Assembly: GCA_905250115.1 (NCBI GenBank)
Contig: CAJNOI010000023.1
Coordinates: 298,046-362,045 of the forward strand
Origin: Adineta steineri
Taxonomy: Eukaryota > Rotifera > Eurotatoria > Adinetida > Adinetidae
Direction: 5' to 3'
Length of the DNA stretch: 64,000 bases
The notes beneath the pieces were generated by a model. The model did not search any database, was not told the origin of the DNA, and saw nothing but the letters and a program-made list of their open reading frames with translations. Made by a program: the position numbers and the translations under genes. Of the stretch, positions 21,666 to 33,900 are shown in pieces; positions within the stretch are counted from its first letter, which is position 1, and each line of letters opens with the position of its first letter.

Positions 21666-22191
21666 GGAACTCCATCTAGAGGGTGTGGATGTGGAGTGAA
21701 ACTCAAAGAGTAGGAAACCCTGGCGTACATCCACACCCTCAAGAATTTGAAAATATTTTGCTCATTAATTATCAGTCTCTTTCCTTTGTCTACAATTATT
21801 ATTATAGATAAAACTAATTATTATCAAGCGGTCATGCAAAAATTTTCGTAATAGCTATTTATAAATAAGTGATGTGCGCATAAATTTTATTTAGATGAAA
21901 GAAAGTTTCTATTAATCTTTGTGCTTTTCATGTTTATAAATAATGTTCTTTTTTCTTTCATTTACTGTCTGATTCATTTGTAATGATAAATAATAAAACG
22001 TCACTTTCTCGAATTGTCTTATAGAAAAGAGAAAGCACTAACATTCAAATACCAGTAATAAGAAATTAAATTGAAAAGTTCTTTTGCCTAGATCTCTAAA
22101 TAAACATCGGTATGTAATTAGAGTTCCATTTTCTTGTTCCTATGATCATTTTAAAGTAGAAAATGTTTCTTTATTCCTTCTTAGAATAACA
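21666..22191. other. Short intergenic gap with foldback
   Basis: Holds the foldback at 21679-21740 directly after the P450 stop codon. An acceptor-like TTCCTTCTTAG just before 22185 suggests a 5' UTR intron of the downstream GPCR. Confidence 0.45.
21679..21740. repeat. TGTGGG-type foldback, perfect 14-bp arms
   Basis: GAGGGTGTGGATGT at 21679-21692 and its exact reverse complement at 21727-21740, loop 34 bases. It begins 14 bases after the P450 stop, so it is probably transcribed in the 3' UTR and could fold there. Confidence 0.8.
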
Positions 22192-23103
22192 ATGAATACA
22201 TTGGAGAATAATTCTACGATCATCAACATCGAATTATGGTTTATTCCTATTGGAATTCTGACAATTCTAATGACTACTTTAGTTATTATCCTTACAATAT
22301 TTTTTCTCTTCATTATGATTATTGACAAAACGTGTCATACAGTTCCAATGATCTTAACTGGCAATTCATATTTACTTGCCCTAATATTTGGATGCATTAT
22401 GTTGAGTTTTAATATATTTAGATTGGAAAATGATTTTAAACGAATTGAATATCAAGATTCTTTTTGTATATTTCGAAGTTATATGGGATATGTTTCGGCT
22501 ACTCTATTCAATTATTCATTTGTATTACAAGCTGTTTATCGATATATTCTTATTATGTATCCGATGCATCTATTTTGGCAATCAGCAAAATTCCAAACCT
22601 TCTTCACTGCTTTCATCTGGATATTAGGTTTTACATATCCTCTGGCATTTATATTTACTGGTGATATCATCTATGATGTGAATAATCAGGTGTGTCAAAT
22701 ACCTCTTCAATTGTCCTTTCCAGTAGTTTATATCGCAAGTTTAGGTGCTATATTTCCTATTTTATTGATTATGTTTATTTATTTTAAATTAGTTCAATAT
22801 GTTCATAAAATGAGTAAACGTATAATACCGGTCAATACATTATTTCGTGCACGACGAGAATTAAAAATGGTTCGACGTACGGTTATATTAATTTCAATTC
22901 TAATCACAGTTACTTTTCCTTATGTTATATTTATGTTCATGTCATTTTTTAAGCGTCAACCAAAATCTTACTTTCGAATTGCTGATGCCTTCAGTGATTT
23001 ATCGTTATTTTTAGTAATAATTACTTTATTTCAGTTTACTGAACCACTTAAAACTTCTGTGATGAAAAGAGTAAATGGACGAGTAAATATGGTAACGACA
23101 TAG
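22192..23103 (+). CDS. Class A-like GPCR
   Basis: Single coding exon, 303 residues, with seven hydrophobic segments. TM1 begins near residue 12. TM2-TM3 contain GNSYLLALIFGCIML, and the end of TM3 reads AVYRYILIMYP in place of DRY. Basic loop 3 carries RARRELKMVRRT before TM6. TM7 ends LFQFTEPLKTSVMKR in place of NPxxY. The start was moved from the longer open frame to the ATG at 22192 because the upstream extension lacks an ATG and contains an acceptor (TTCTTAG). The ligand is unknown, and the divergent DRY and NPxxY positions set it apart from the other GPCRs here. Confidence 0.75.
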   Translation: MNTLENNSTIINIELWFIPIGILTILMTTLVIILTIFFLFIMIIDKTCHTVPMILTGNSYLLALIFGCIMLSFNIFRLENDFKRIEYQDSFCIFRSYMGYVSATLFNYSFVLQAVYRYILIMYPMHLFWQSAKFQTFFTAFIWILGFTYPLAFIFTGDIIYDVNNQVCQIPLQLSFPVVYIASLGAIFPILLIMFIYFKLVQYVHKMSKRIIPVNTLFRARRELKMVRRTVILISILITVTFPYVIFMFMSFFKRQPKSYFRIADAFSDLSLFLVIITLFQFTEPLKTSVMKRVNGRVNMVTT

Positions 23104-23332
23104 GAGTAGAAATATCACTATTTGTTTGATGTTGTTTTTTTGTATTTTATTAAAAAAAGATGTCAAGGTTTAATTACAATTCTAGATGATGAAGTTTCGA
23201 TCATATATAAATCAACATTTCTCTCAAAAAGATATCATAATGAATTTTATTGAAAAAAGAACATGTAGATTTCAAGTATTTAATTAAACGCATGTAAGAG
23301 AACGACAGTACAATTACGCTAATATATATACA

Positions 23333-25065
23333 TCACGCGGATCGTTTTTCAAGTCTAACAAAGACCTTTTCCGGTTGAATAACAATATGTTCACGTATAT
23401 TCATCTTATATTTTTCATCTGATGCTGGTAAAAGCTGATATTCATTAATTAGTCTAACTAAACATAATTTTATTTCCACTAAAAATATCAATAAAGAATT
23501 ATTTTAAGTAAAATAAAGAGAACGACTTACTAAGGGCAAATCGCATACCAAGACATGTACGTGGTCCAGCGCCGAATGTCAAAAAAGCTAATGGATTTCG
23601 TTTTTGTGAATGACGTTCTGGATGAAATTCTTCAACTGCTTCGGGACCCCATAGTTCCTGATTAAAATGTACTGAGAATACATCGACTTGAATTAATGAA
23701 CCTATTTAAAAATGAATTTCTAATACAGATTTACTTTTTCTTCACCGTATGAAATAATACCTTTTTCTATCTGATATCCAACGACATCAGTATCTTCCAT
23801 ACATTGACGATTAATCGCTTGAATAGCAATAGGATACATACGTAAAACTTCCTTGACAAAATAATCCAAATAAGTTAATTTCGTCATAATAACATCATAA
23901 GAATTAGTCTCCGAGGACCAATGTTCAAGAATTTCTTCATATAATTTTGCTTGAATATCTTGATGAATGGCAAGACGATATGTACAATAACCAAGTGCGG
24001 TTGATGTTGTTTCAAAACCAGCTATTAATAAAACGAATGCATTACTGAACAGTTCAGAGGATGATAATTGTCCCTAGATGAAAGAAAACATTTTTAGATG
24101 AAATATTTTAAATAAGGAATAATAATAACTTTTTCGGAATGAACAGCATCAATCATTAATTGAATAAAATCATCTACTCTTTTCTTATGATCTAATTCAA
24201 TTACTCTTTGTTGAATAAATTTTTGCATATTTTCAATTAACCAAAAATTTGCTGGAAGTGAAGAAGTTTGACAATGAAAAAACTGTTTCAATTGATATAG
24301 AAGTGAACATATCCGAGCTAATCTTGTATTAGAAATAATACGATGTATTTTTCCCAGATTAGTACGTTCAAAATCTTTGGCAAATAATTCTTCAATCTTT
24401 TTCATATAAATATTATTATTATTCATATCATTTTGAACTTTTGTATCAATACTAAATGCACATTGACCTATTTTAAAGAAATAAAAATCATTCCTATTCA
24501 TTTCATATATCTTACATATAACATCCATTGTTAATCGTTTATATATTTCATAAATATTGATAATTGTTCCATCTGTGATCATCGATAATCTTTCGAGAAA
24601 TGTATTAATACATATATCAACTGTTGGTAATAATCGTCTCATTTTTGCTCCACTAAATGTTGGATTAAGTATCATTCGTTGTCGTTTCCATAATTGTGGA
24701 AGATTCGCTGTAAATACATTCGAACGTGTATTGCCTAATATCCGACTGGAAAATGCTGTTCGTCTTGCATAAAAACGAGCAAATTGTTTGACATAAACTT
24801 CTTCAATAAATTTCATATCAGAGACAACATAGAGAGGACGAGTTCCTTCAAAAGTACCATAGATAGAACCATACTGAAGAGTCCATTGACGAAGTTGTTC
24901 AGAATAAGATTGTACTGACCACAGTTCAGATAAATGACCAAATATTATCGAAGTTATAGCTGGAGATGGGATTGAACGGCGAAAAAAATAACTGTAACGA
25001 TGATAAATTACATAGCTGATCAAAAATATGATGATGCCGATAAGAAGAATAGGTAAGAACATCAT
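23333..25065 (-). CDS. Cytochrome P450, clan 3-like
   Basis: Five exons on the minus strand: 25065-24516, 24467-24130, 24073-23761, 23701-23531, 23478-23333 (1518 nt, 505 residues, frame kept throughout). N-terminal anchor, C-helix WKRQR, RLTMDVIC joined to QCAFSIDT across a 48-bp intron, I-helix AGFETTS, K-helix EVLR, PERH-type motif, and haem loop FGAGPRTCLG. All key residues are present. The 48-bp intron 24468-24515 is a multiple of three without a stop, so a naive translation reads through it and inserts 16 residues in the middle of a conserved helix. It is convergent with the GPCR at 22192. Confidence 0.85.
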
Positions 25066-25704
25066 TTTTTAATCTTTCTTCAATGAATAAAGTTGTATTT
25101 CACATTCATTCTATATTTATATATGTATATATGTTGAACTCAACGCACTTTTCGAACGTTATAACAAAGAAAGATACGCAGATGTTATTTGACTTATACA
25201 CACATTTTCCGCTGAATAAAAAAAATAATCTATGCATTTCTTCATGATGATTAGAAAAAGAAGAAAGACAAGCTGTTCTTCACGTTTAACGTGCATACAT
25301 ATATATAGACTATATCAGTCAAACTTATGAACAACATGTTCATGCTATTTTCACTGTGACTTCAATCACTTTTAACACATTGAAAATCAATGATAATCAT
25401 AGAATCTAGTACCATCTATAATTATTCAACAAGTTCTCATTATCATCAATATTATTATGATCGATAATAAAAAAATATGATCGTAAAATAGTACCGTTTT
25501 TGTACGAAAAAATTCAATCAATAATGATTTTTTTATTATTGGTAAATTTCATCCTTGACATATACCCTGCTACTGCAAAAAAAAACATGAAGTAAAAAAA
25601 TCTTGCTCGTTCTATACGTCTTTATGGCGACTTGTCACATGTTTCTTTTTATTGCCTTTTTTTCATTCTTTCGCAACACGTACTCCTATTAAATTATTAA
25701 AGAA
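25066..25704. other. Intergenic, no gene seen
   Basis: AT-rich sequence between divergently oriented genes with short (TA)n tracts near 25105-25135 and 25298-25308. Presumably carries both promoters. Confidence 0.4.
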
Positions 25705-26322
25705 ATTGCGACATCAACTGGTAGAATATGTTGTTTTACGTGTAATAAAGCAAAAGCTACATCAAAATGTGCTGGTTGTTTGAAAGATTTTTGCTTTACT
25801 CATTTGAGTGATCATCGTCAAGAATTGGCGAATCAACTAGATGATATTGAAGTTCATCGAGATCTTTTTCGACAAGCACTCAATGAACAAACAACTGATC
25901 CGCAAACACATCCATTAATCAAGAAAATTGATCAATGGGAACAAGATTCTATTAATAAAATTCATGAAACAGTAAAGGAAGTTAGACAAGTATTATTCCA
26001 ACATACTTTACGTCATACTAATCAATTAGAAGAGAAGTTAAATTTATTAACAAATCAAATTCGAGCGTGTCGAGAAGAAGATGATATTATAGAAACAGAT
26101 TTGAGTCGATGGCACAATGAACTTATACAACTCAATGAACAATTTATTAAACCACAAAATATAATAATTCAATATGATTCCATACCACTTGTGAACAAAA
26201 TTCATGTTGATATATCATCGAGTAAAGTTCATACAATAGATGAACCAATAAAATCTAATGAAGGTAATTATTTTGTTTCTTTCTTGTTACTTAGTTTATA
26301 TGACTGTATAAATACAAAATAG
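25705..26322 (+). CDS. B-box-type zinc finger / coiled-coil protein, start unclear
   Basis: The open frame begins after a stop at 25690-25692 and shows ATSTGRICCFTCNKAKA, CAGC, FCFTH and DHR, a Cys/His pattern like a B-box. It is followed by about 130 residues of coiled coil (LDDIEVHRDLFRQAL ... LEEKLNLLTNQIRAC). Such N-terminal modules usually precede NHL repeats in TRIM-like bdelloid proteins, but no NHL repeats follow here. No in-frame ATG precedes the zinc-finger. The codon just before GCG-ACA-TCA is ATT, where an ATG would fit, so either the start codon was lost or an upstream exon joins at an AG near 25702. A GTAATT donor at 26264 could end the exon before the downstream stop at 26320. 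It may be a decaying gene. Confidence 0.55.
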   Translation: MATSTGRICCFTCNKAKATSKCAGCLKDFCFTHLSDHRQELANQLDDIEVHRDLFRQALNEQTTDPQTHPLIKKIDQWEQDSINKIHETVKEVRQVLFQHTLRHTNQLEEKLNLLTNQIRACREEDDIIETDLSRWHNELIQLNEQFIKPQNIIIQYDSIPLVNKIHVDISSSKVHTIDEPIKSNEGNYFVSFLLLSLYDCINTK

Positions 26323-26378
26323 TCAAACACTTATCGAATCGATGATTTCATCATCAGTTGACATAGTTCTGAATATAA

Positions 26379-26847
26379 ATGATTAATAAATCAGATACAC
26401 ATATCAATACTCACAGCTATCCACAAGTTACATATCCATTCTTTTTTTATGTAATATGGGATGCTCAACTTTCGATTCATTTTCTAGATAAAACAACAAA
26501 AAATAGCTTCTCATATGTACATGTAAGTGAAGAGAATCAATATAAACTGATTTTTATTTAAATTTTCATAATAGAATAAAGACACATCTACCAAACCAAA
26601 TGGTAAAATAATTCAATTATCAAAAGCTTTATCTTGGCTTCTACGTCATGCTGTGATAAAAGAGGGTTTACAATTTCAATACGATGGTTATGTTTTCGTT
26701 AAAGATGTACTTAAACATCCGACATTTGCTAACAAATATACAATTGAAGATATACATCAATGTGTAGAAACAAATGAGAAAAAGCGTTTCGCACTTCAAA
26801 TTGATCGAGTAACAGGTCAAGAAATGATTCGAGCACAATTGAAGTAG
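26379..26847 (+). pseudogene. Truncated tRNA 2'-phosphotransferase (Tpt1/KptA-like)
   Basis: The exon at 26575-26847 encodes LSKALSWLLRHAV ... GYVFVKDVL ... EKKRFALQ ... IRAQLK then stop. This is the N-terminal half of Tpt1/KptA, which removes the splice-junction 2'-phosphate from tRNA using NAD. The family continues after IRA with NQGHS and a C-terminal NAD-binding half of roughly 100 residues; both are absent. The catalytic Arg of the LLRH block and the KRF motif are present. An upstream exon 26379-26522 (ATG start, GTAAGT donor, phase 0) can be joined, giving 138 residues, but its content is unconvincing. Most likely a truncated copy, or a partial duplicate of an intact gene elsewhere. Confidence 0.6.
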
Positions 26848-27421
26848 TAGTTCGACGATGCTAATATTAAGATGCATAAAAATTATGATACTATTTTCGA
26901 TTTCGTTTAGAAAAGGACATTGTACCGTGTATTTTTGTCTCTTTTGTGTATATTCTTTTTATTTTAGTAAATAAATTATTGTCAACATCTTTGAAAAGAC
27001 CATAACAATAAAAGAGATAAATGGCGGATGCACATCAGTTTTCTATTCTATTACACAGAATTCCGATGGAACATTAGGGATCAGTTCAAGATGAACTATG
27101 AAGATATCTTAACGGTGTGGATATGGAGTGACGATGCGTGTTATTTTCTCATCCACTCCACACCTATCCTCAAGATTAGGGATTAGTTTTTCTTTTATGG
27201 ATTAATGTCATCATCACAACGGAGCCGTTCAGACTCTTTAATCTATAAAGAAAGGATGTAATCTGCCATCTGACGATATGTAAAAACCTCAAGATTATGA
27301 TTATATAACTAAAAATTTTGACAATGCAAGGTAAAAAAAGCTATGTTCATTGTTTCGAAAAAAATGAATTCAATCACAAAAATGTCCGGATAAAAATTAT
27401 ATTAATATTGAGTTTCTCGTA
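26848..27421. other. Intergenic with foldback
   Basis: No gene. AATAAA near 26970 may end the upstream transcript. Contains the foldback at 27112-27174. Confidence 0.45.
27112..27174. repeat. TGTGGG-type foldback element
   Basis: CGGTGTGGATATGGAGTG faces CACTCCACACCTATCCTCAAG. The arms pair over about 17 bases with a small bulge, and the right end is the family terminus CCTCAAGAT. Confidence 0.7.
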
Positions 27422-29574
27422 TTAATCATAACCGCTCCAGTCTGAACTACCATCAACATCGGAATAATGTTCAGTTTCTTCTGATGATCCTCGTACACGA
27501 ATTTCAAATGGCTCTTTAATATTTTTGATTCGATTGTTGAACCATGATGGCCGTTTATCAGTCACACGAACAGGTATTCGATCGATATTAGATGCATTAT
27601 GGAAACACCATAATCGACGGTTATCCAATGACCAAATGTTTCCACTTCTTGTTCTTATAACATTAATCTTTGGCACTTTATCTACATTAGTTATGCCATC
27701 TTCAAGATCTTGGCGTAACTGCTCAATACTCTGTCCATTGCGAAATCGAGCTAAATTAAGAAAAATACGTAAGATAGTTTATCAAGCTATCTTATATAGT
27801 GACAAGAATAAATGGAGTTTGAGAAATTTCACGTATCTATTAGGTTTCATTGGCGGTACTACATCTGGGAATATTAAGAAAATGATTTTTTAAGAAATAT
27901 GAATAGGTTTTCATAAATATTCTCTTATCATTTAGCACTGTCTGATACTACCATATTATGTTGTTATACTTCTTGTGTATGTCTGCAAATATCGATTTCA
28001 GATTAGTAGAATATTATTGTATGCGAACCTCAAATGAGCATGATAATGGAGAAAATCTCTCTTCGGTGTATTCTTATTATCATAGATGAATATTGTCGTA
28101 AAAAATAAATAACAGCAGAGACAGAATGAAAAGACAGTGTTAATGAATCATATTTGACCTTACGTAAGCGCATCCAACATTGTCATTGAACATGTTACTC
28201 AAAATTTGAAAAAATTGTTTAGTAATATTTGGAAATGAATTTATTATCTGAAACAAGCTCAACAAAGACTATTGAGAAAAACTCATACTCTCACCATTGA
28301 CTTTAATTAGATATAGTATCTGGCTCATATTGGCAACTCACTTCGAAGTCTGCATGGGCAGACATGCAAGTATAACTCCTGAAAAACCAGGTACTCTCTA
28401 ATTAAAAAATTAAAATTGAACTCAACATACGGCTAATCGATTTTTGAGTATAACGGATACGGTGTGGATTCATGTAAACAACATCATCATCCTCTTCCTT
28501 TTCATTGATATCATCATCAAAGTCATCATTTACTTGCCATGTAAGACTACCATTATCTTTAAAGATAAAATAATTATCTTCATCTTGTGGATCTAACACA
28601 AGACATTTTGTATGTTTCAATTGTGTGCCAATATGTCGTGGTATTTGTGATGACGAACGGGCAGTGTCGTCTTGAAATGATACCCACCACGTATTATCAG
28701 GTCCAAATGTAATATTTTTTACCACTGGCAGGGATTTCTGACGACCATTCAATTTATTATGAAAATCGTTTGGAATACTATTCCACGATAAACTTAAATC
28801 ACTATATTGTAATATATAACTCGCGTTATCATCATCATCATCATCATCATTGAACCAGAGCTTGTCACGAAAAGAAAACAAAATTTAGTAATGCTAGAAA
28901 AACTTAAAACGTATTTTCTCACCTTGAATGGTTTATCGACTGAATTTCTCAAGTCATCTCTTAGTTTTTGATCGTCAACATCATAAACTACTTTACCGTT
29001 CTCCAGCCTAAACAAAAGAAAATGTTTTCTAAAAATTCTTTCTCTACCTAATTTTTGTGAAATATCAACACAAAATATTTGAACTCATTATTTACGGATT
29101 CTCTTTTCTTACTAAAACGTTTATTAAAATGCAATCAATCTGTGATGAATTGTAAACAGACTCGATAGTATGTTCTCATTGATCGTGGTAATGAATATGG
29201 AAAGCTAAAATATTCATAGTTATCAAAAACTTCTCAAATGAATCAATACTAATTTAAGAAAGAGTATTGCAATCAAATAAACCAATTGCAAAAGATGTCG
29301 CTCACTTATTTGTACGATTAACAAAATGTAGAACAATTTTCAAACTTTTGATAGTTTGAAAAAATTAATTGAACATTGAAGTACTCAATAACTACCTGAA
29401 AAACCATTGTTCATTGGGTCCAAGTGAGACAAATTCAATTTTTGATTTGGTTTGTTCCATTTTTTTTACTAATGATTCCGGGACACCTCGACTTGACCAT
29501 GAACCATCATCAAATAGTATAACATAAGATGAATTGTACAGTGCGACATGAGCTGGATTACGTGATTCGCTCAT
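27422..29574 (-). CDS. Tryptophan-rich repeat protein with ParB-like C-terminal domain
   Basis: Four exons: 29574-29396, 29007-28923, 28860-28431, 27750-27422 (1023 nt, 340 residues, all phases consistent). The first three exons carry units of about 45 residues of the form 'dGSWSSRGVPESLVKKM ... VSLGPNEQWFF', repeated as SLSWNSIPNDFHNKL ... ITFGPDNTWWVSF and again with IPRHIGTQL. This looks like a small beta-sheet or propeller repeat of unknown binding function. The last exon (FRNGQSIEQLRQDLEDG ... VPKINVIRTRSGNIWSLDNRRLW) resembles the ParB/sulfiredoxin-like fold, whose members bind nucleotides or DNA. An in-frame (GAT)7 run encodes seven Asp. The start was taken at 29574 because the more upstream Met is separated by an acceptor-like TTGTAG. 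Cellular role not known. Confidence 0.65.
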
Positions 29575-30929
29575 CCTACAATCAGATACCACATAGATTT
29601 AGGTTTTATTAAATGGACAACAACGAAAGTTTTGTGTGACAGTGATATAGAAAGATGTATCACCCAAAATATTTTTTCATTTGAATGTGCATGAAAAACT
29701 GCAACGTTTATGAACACTTCTAGTAATCGAACATGCCTGTACTCTTTCAAGTAAACATAATCAACTACATATATAGTGAACAGGATTTGAGAACCTTTTG
29801 AGAATTTGAAAAACATACGTCTAGAAACACTACATCCTGAAACAATGATTACGAGTCGATCACATTCAAAAGAAAGAATCAATAAACGACGGTTTTCACT
29901 TTTTCTTCGAGTGTCACTGGATCACAATCTGAGTTCTAGAGTGTAAGGTTCTATTAAAAGCATCAAACTTTTATAACAGGTTTTCCGTCATATGCTCAAT
30001 ATATTTCTTAGAATTTCCCAACGGAAACTTCAGCCAGAGATAGTTTTAGTGATAAAAAATATACCAATAATTTTTTTATAATACACCTTCTCAGGTTAGA
30101 AAATTGTCTTGGCATGTATATTTAATTAAAGTGCAGAGAAAGCGACCGAAGACATTATTTTTAAAAACTTTAAAGTCAACTAGCTGTTACTTACTTTGCT
30201 ACGTATTTAAAAAATTATTTTATTAACTACTACTTTGTCGTGCTTTTTATATTCGTCAAAGAATTTCGACTGGGAAAAAACCCACTACCTTATTGATAAG
30301 CATGTCACTGCCCATTGAGTCATTTATATTAAAGATGTCACTAATGTGTGGGTAACCGATAAGCATAATCGTCGAGAAATTGAATTAAATTAAAAAATAA
30401 ACGACGTCATCTGTTGACGTTTCATCTTGAAAATGTGGGTGCGATTGCCAGTTAGGATAATTATATTTTTTCCCTATTAGTTATATCCATACCATCCCTT
30501 AAGTGACTGAAGCATAATGATGCAAATTTAATTACAGTGGTTTATAAGACATCAAAGATAGGTGTGGGCGTGACTGATTACGATAGTGACAAACACCCAC
30601 ACCCACCATAAAACCGAAAAAATACGGAAACAATTGTAGTCGTTTGAATACTTTTTCTAAATTCATACATTGGGTATTTATTTATAGAACAGAACAAGAT
30701 TTTATTACGTGAATATATGATCACGCTTTAATCTTGTACAAAATCACACGAAAATCTGATTGTCTAACTATTTAATCTTCATAATTATCAGAAGTAGAAA
30801 AAAATCGCTAATAAATGATCGCGCTACAATTAAATTTAAAAAATAATATTTCAGACGTCTTATGATTTGCTTTTATAGTTTTATTGATGCATTACTACAC
30901 TCCCTCATACGGTGAAACTATTCAATTTT
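29575..30929. other. Intergenic 1.35 kb with foldback
   Basis: No supportable gene; the 29571-29882 minus frame looks random. Contains the foldback at 30560-30607. Confidence 0.4.
30560..30607. repeat. TGTGGG-type foldback element
   Basis: GGTGTGGGCGTG faces CACCCACACCCACC with about 20 bases between. One of the shortest and cleanest members. Confidence 0.7.
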
Positions 30930-33900
30930 TCAAAATTTGCCAAGCTCATCTGATAATTCTGATGGTTTAGCCTCAATATTTTGTTCCAATTGCCATGCTC
31001 GAACTTCGTTCATTGGTCGAACACACATTTCTCTTTTATCAGTTGTTGGAAAGTTTAAATTTGCTAATTTTTGTAATCTTAAAATTTGTACTTGTCGCTG
31101 AATTTCTTTGTTTTTTGGAATATCATTTGTTGTTAATGAAAGTAAATCATTTAATATTTCTTGTAATTTATGTCGTTGTTTTGCTTTATTTGTACAACCA
31201 CACCAAGGAAAAGAACTCCAAAATTTACTTTCAATATATCCATACAACGCTTGAATGAGTAAGTAAAACCAACCATTCGTCTCTACGCCAAAATCACTGT
31301 CCGTAATATTTTCTTGTCCAATTATATTAGTGATTTGATCCACTAATTGTTTTGATGATTCAAATTGTAGACTTTCACGATCGTATTCACGTTCAATAAT
31401 TGACATAGCAAGGCTAACTAGAATTTGACTAAAATTCAGTTTATTTGGACCTGTTGTGAATATGCAAAATGCCAATTCGCTTTGTTCGCTGATTATCATA
31501 TGAGATTTTTCAAAACCTTGATAAAATAAAATAGCACATAATAATCTACCAAATTGTGAATTTAAATCGATTTCATTTGTAATGATACTTCGAACTTGTG
31601 AGTTGTTGTCTATTTTATTCGTACTAACTTCATGTTGATTTGTATTCATTTGAGTTTGCAATACGAATGGTAAATTCGAACTGGTTAACAAAGGATTATC
31701 GCAAGGGACCATACTTATTCGATTATCGACTTGGGAATCCAAAGCGGATTTATACACATACTTAGCCCCATACGAAACAGTCATACAACCTGCGAAATCT
31801 TCATTTGCGGTATCATCATAAACTACTTGGTATAAAAATTTATGATCGTCTTGTTTTTCATAGTTTTTACGAAATTTATTGGCTTTCGCATTCAATTGGC
31901 TGTCAGTAGGTCGTGTAAATCCAAACCCATACCAGAGATGATTTGTAGCTGCTGATTTAGTTTCCTGTTCATCATCAATAAATTGTAAATTATTATAATC
32001 GAATAGACCAAAATCCAATTCCATCGGTAAACCGGCACCAATACAAATAAAACCAGCATTTTCGGCAGACTTCATATGTTTCAAAAATAAGTCCGATTTC
32101 ATTGTTTGAAATGTTGATTCAGGTTTTGAATAAATAAAAATAATCAACTCTGTTGTATTCAACCATGTTAGTTCTGGATTATGAAATGCACCATAGCGTT
32201 CGATATCCCAAGTTTGACTCGAATATTTAAATAATCGAAACAAATTCTGGTATGCAAGAAACTCAGATCGACCAACATGAGCATTTGTCACTAGGAGTAC
32301 ATCAGTATGAATATTTGGTATAAATGTTGGTACAACTCTAATTTTATTTCTATGATTTTCAATAAGTACATCTCGTAATAATAAATTAATATTCCAAAAT
32401 AAATGTTCATAATATTGATTAACAGCATTGGCATCCAAAGCGATTTCAAACCTAATACATTTTGTTGATCGAGGTGGAATATTATCATTAAATTTGTAGC
32501 GACCACGACCATCCGACGTTATTTCGTAAAAATATTCTTTGCTTGCAGGTAAAATTTTTATTAAAGAATGAACTGAAAGCGTAAATTCTATTGAACCAGC
32601 TGAATCCGAAGATGCACCGTACGATCGTGCAGAAATATTAGCAAAATGTACTGATACTATGGCTCGTTCATTAGGACCTAAAAAAGTTGGGATTTCAATA
32701 CTTGTAATATGTATAGGATATTGGCAGGTTAATACAGTTGAGACTTCACTGCCACTAAATAGACGATTTAATAGTTTAATTTGCGATGTTATTTGTATGG
32801 ATTGAATGTATGGTTTATTCATTGGAAGAGTGGATACAGCATTTATATGGCATTTAAATTGATGAGGATCGAGTAGAACGTGATTGATATACATGCTTGG
32901 CAATATACTAACATCGTTTGTACCATTAGTAATGTATCCTGTAGATGGAAATGATAGTATAGCTCCGTCGGGCATGATCATTGCACCGTTATTTGTCCAT
33001 TTAACATTTGTAATAAAAAAATCTGAGTTAGGCTCGTAGATTCCATCGTTATTTTCGTCAGTAATAGTGTAACCAATAACACTAGCATGATATTTATCAA
33101 AACCCACTTCAATAATGCTACCATCTATAGCAACTACAGCATATTGAATTGAACCATTTCTTGCAGCCCAACCATCCTGACCGTGAGAACCAATCTTGCC
33201 TCTGCTACCATCCTTACCATCCTTACCGTAAGAACCATTGGAACCGTTATCGCCGGGCGGCCAACCGGATCCACCACGACCACCGGTACCACCAGGTCCA
33301 CCCACACCGCCGACGCCGTAAGAACCACCGGTTCCACCGTGACTACCTTTGCCTTTTATTCCCGCTCTACAATCCAGCTCAATTAACATAAATAATCGAG
33401 GATCTACACTTCGAACCTGGATATGCCCACCAGCACCTGCACTCCCACCGTTTCCTCCGCTTCCACCCTTACCACCATCACCTCCATGACCACCTTTACC
33501 ACCAGATGCACCATCGCTCCCCTTTCCAGCAGTATCATTTTGATGGTGCGCATTGCGCCCATCGGATCCATCAAAACCACGACCACCACGCGCTCCATTA
33601 CCTCCATTGCCTCCATTACCTCCAACACCTCCGCGACCTCCGTTACCTCCTACGGCTTTCACAAGAATAATTCCACTTGATTTAGCCAATTGAAAATTGT
33701 GATTGACATTCGTAAGGGGTTTGGCGAGAGTCCAGTTGATACCAGCGGAATGCTCTAATGAACCCTGTGATATCTTAAATGTTGTCAGTTGCGTATTTAA
33801 ATTGTCGACTGTTCCGCTTAATGCGATCCATGCATGTTCAGAATCTTGACCGGATTGACCTGACTGACCAGCAGATCCTTTCTTACCACTTCCACCATTC

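Noticed and set aside
22084-22191. N-terminal extension of the GPCR
   Set aside because: It begins at a non-ATG codon and contains a splice acceptor; the ATG at 22192 fits the receptor start.
26264-26574. Splicing of the B-box exon directly into the Tpt1-like exon as one fusion
   Set aside because: The phases do not match (phase 1 donor, phase 0 exon), so a direct join breaks the frame.
33134-33680. Several plus- and minus-strand frames over the glycine-rich region
   Set aside because: They are shadows produced by the GGN repeat codons of the large minus-strand gene.
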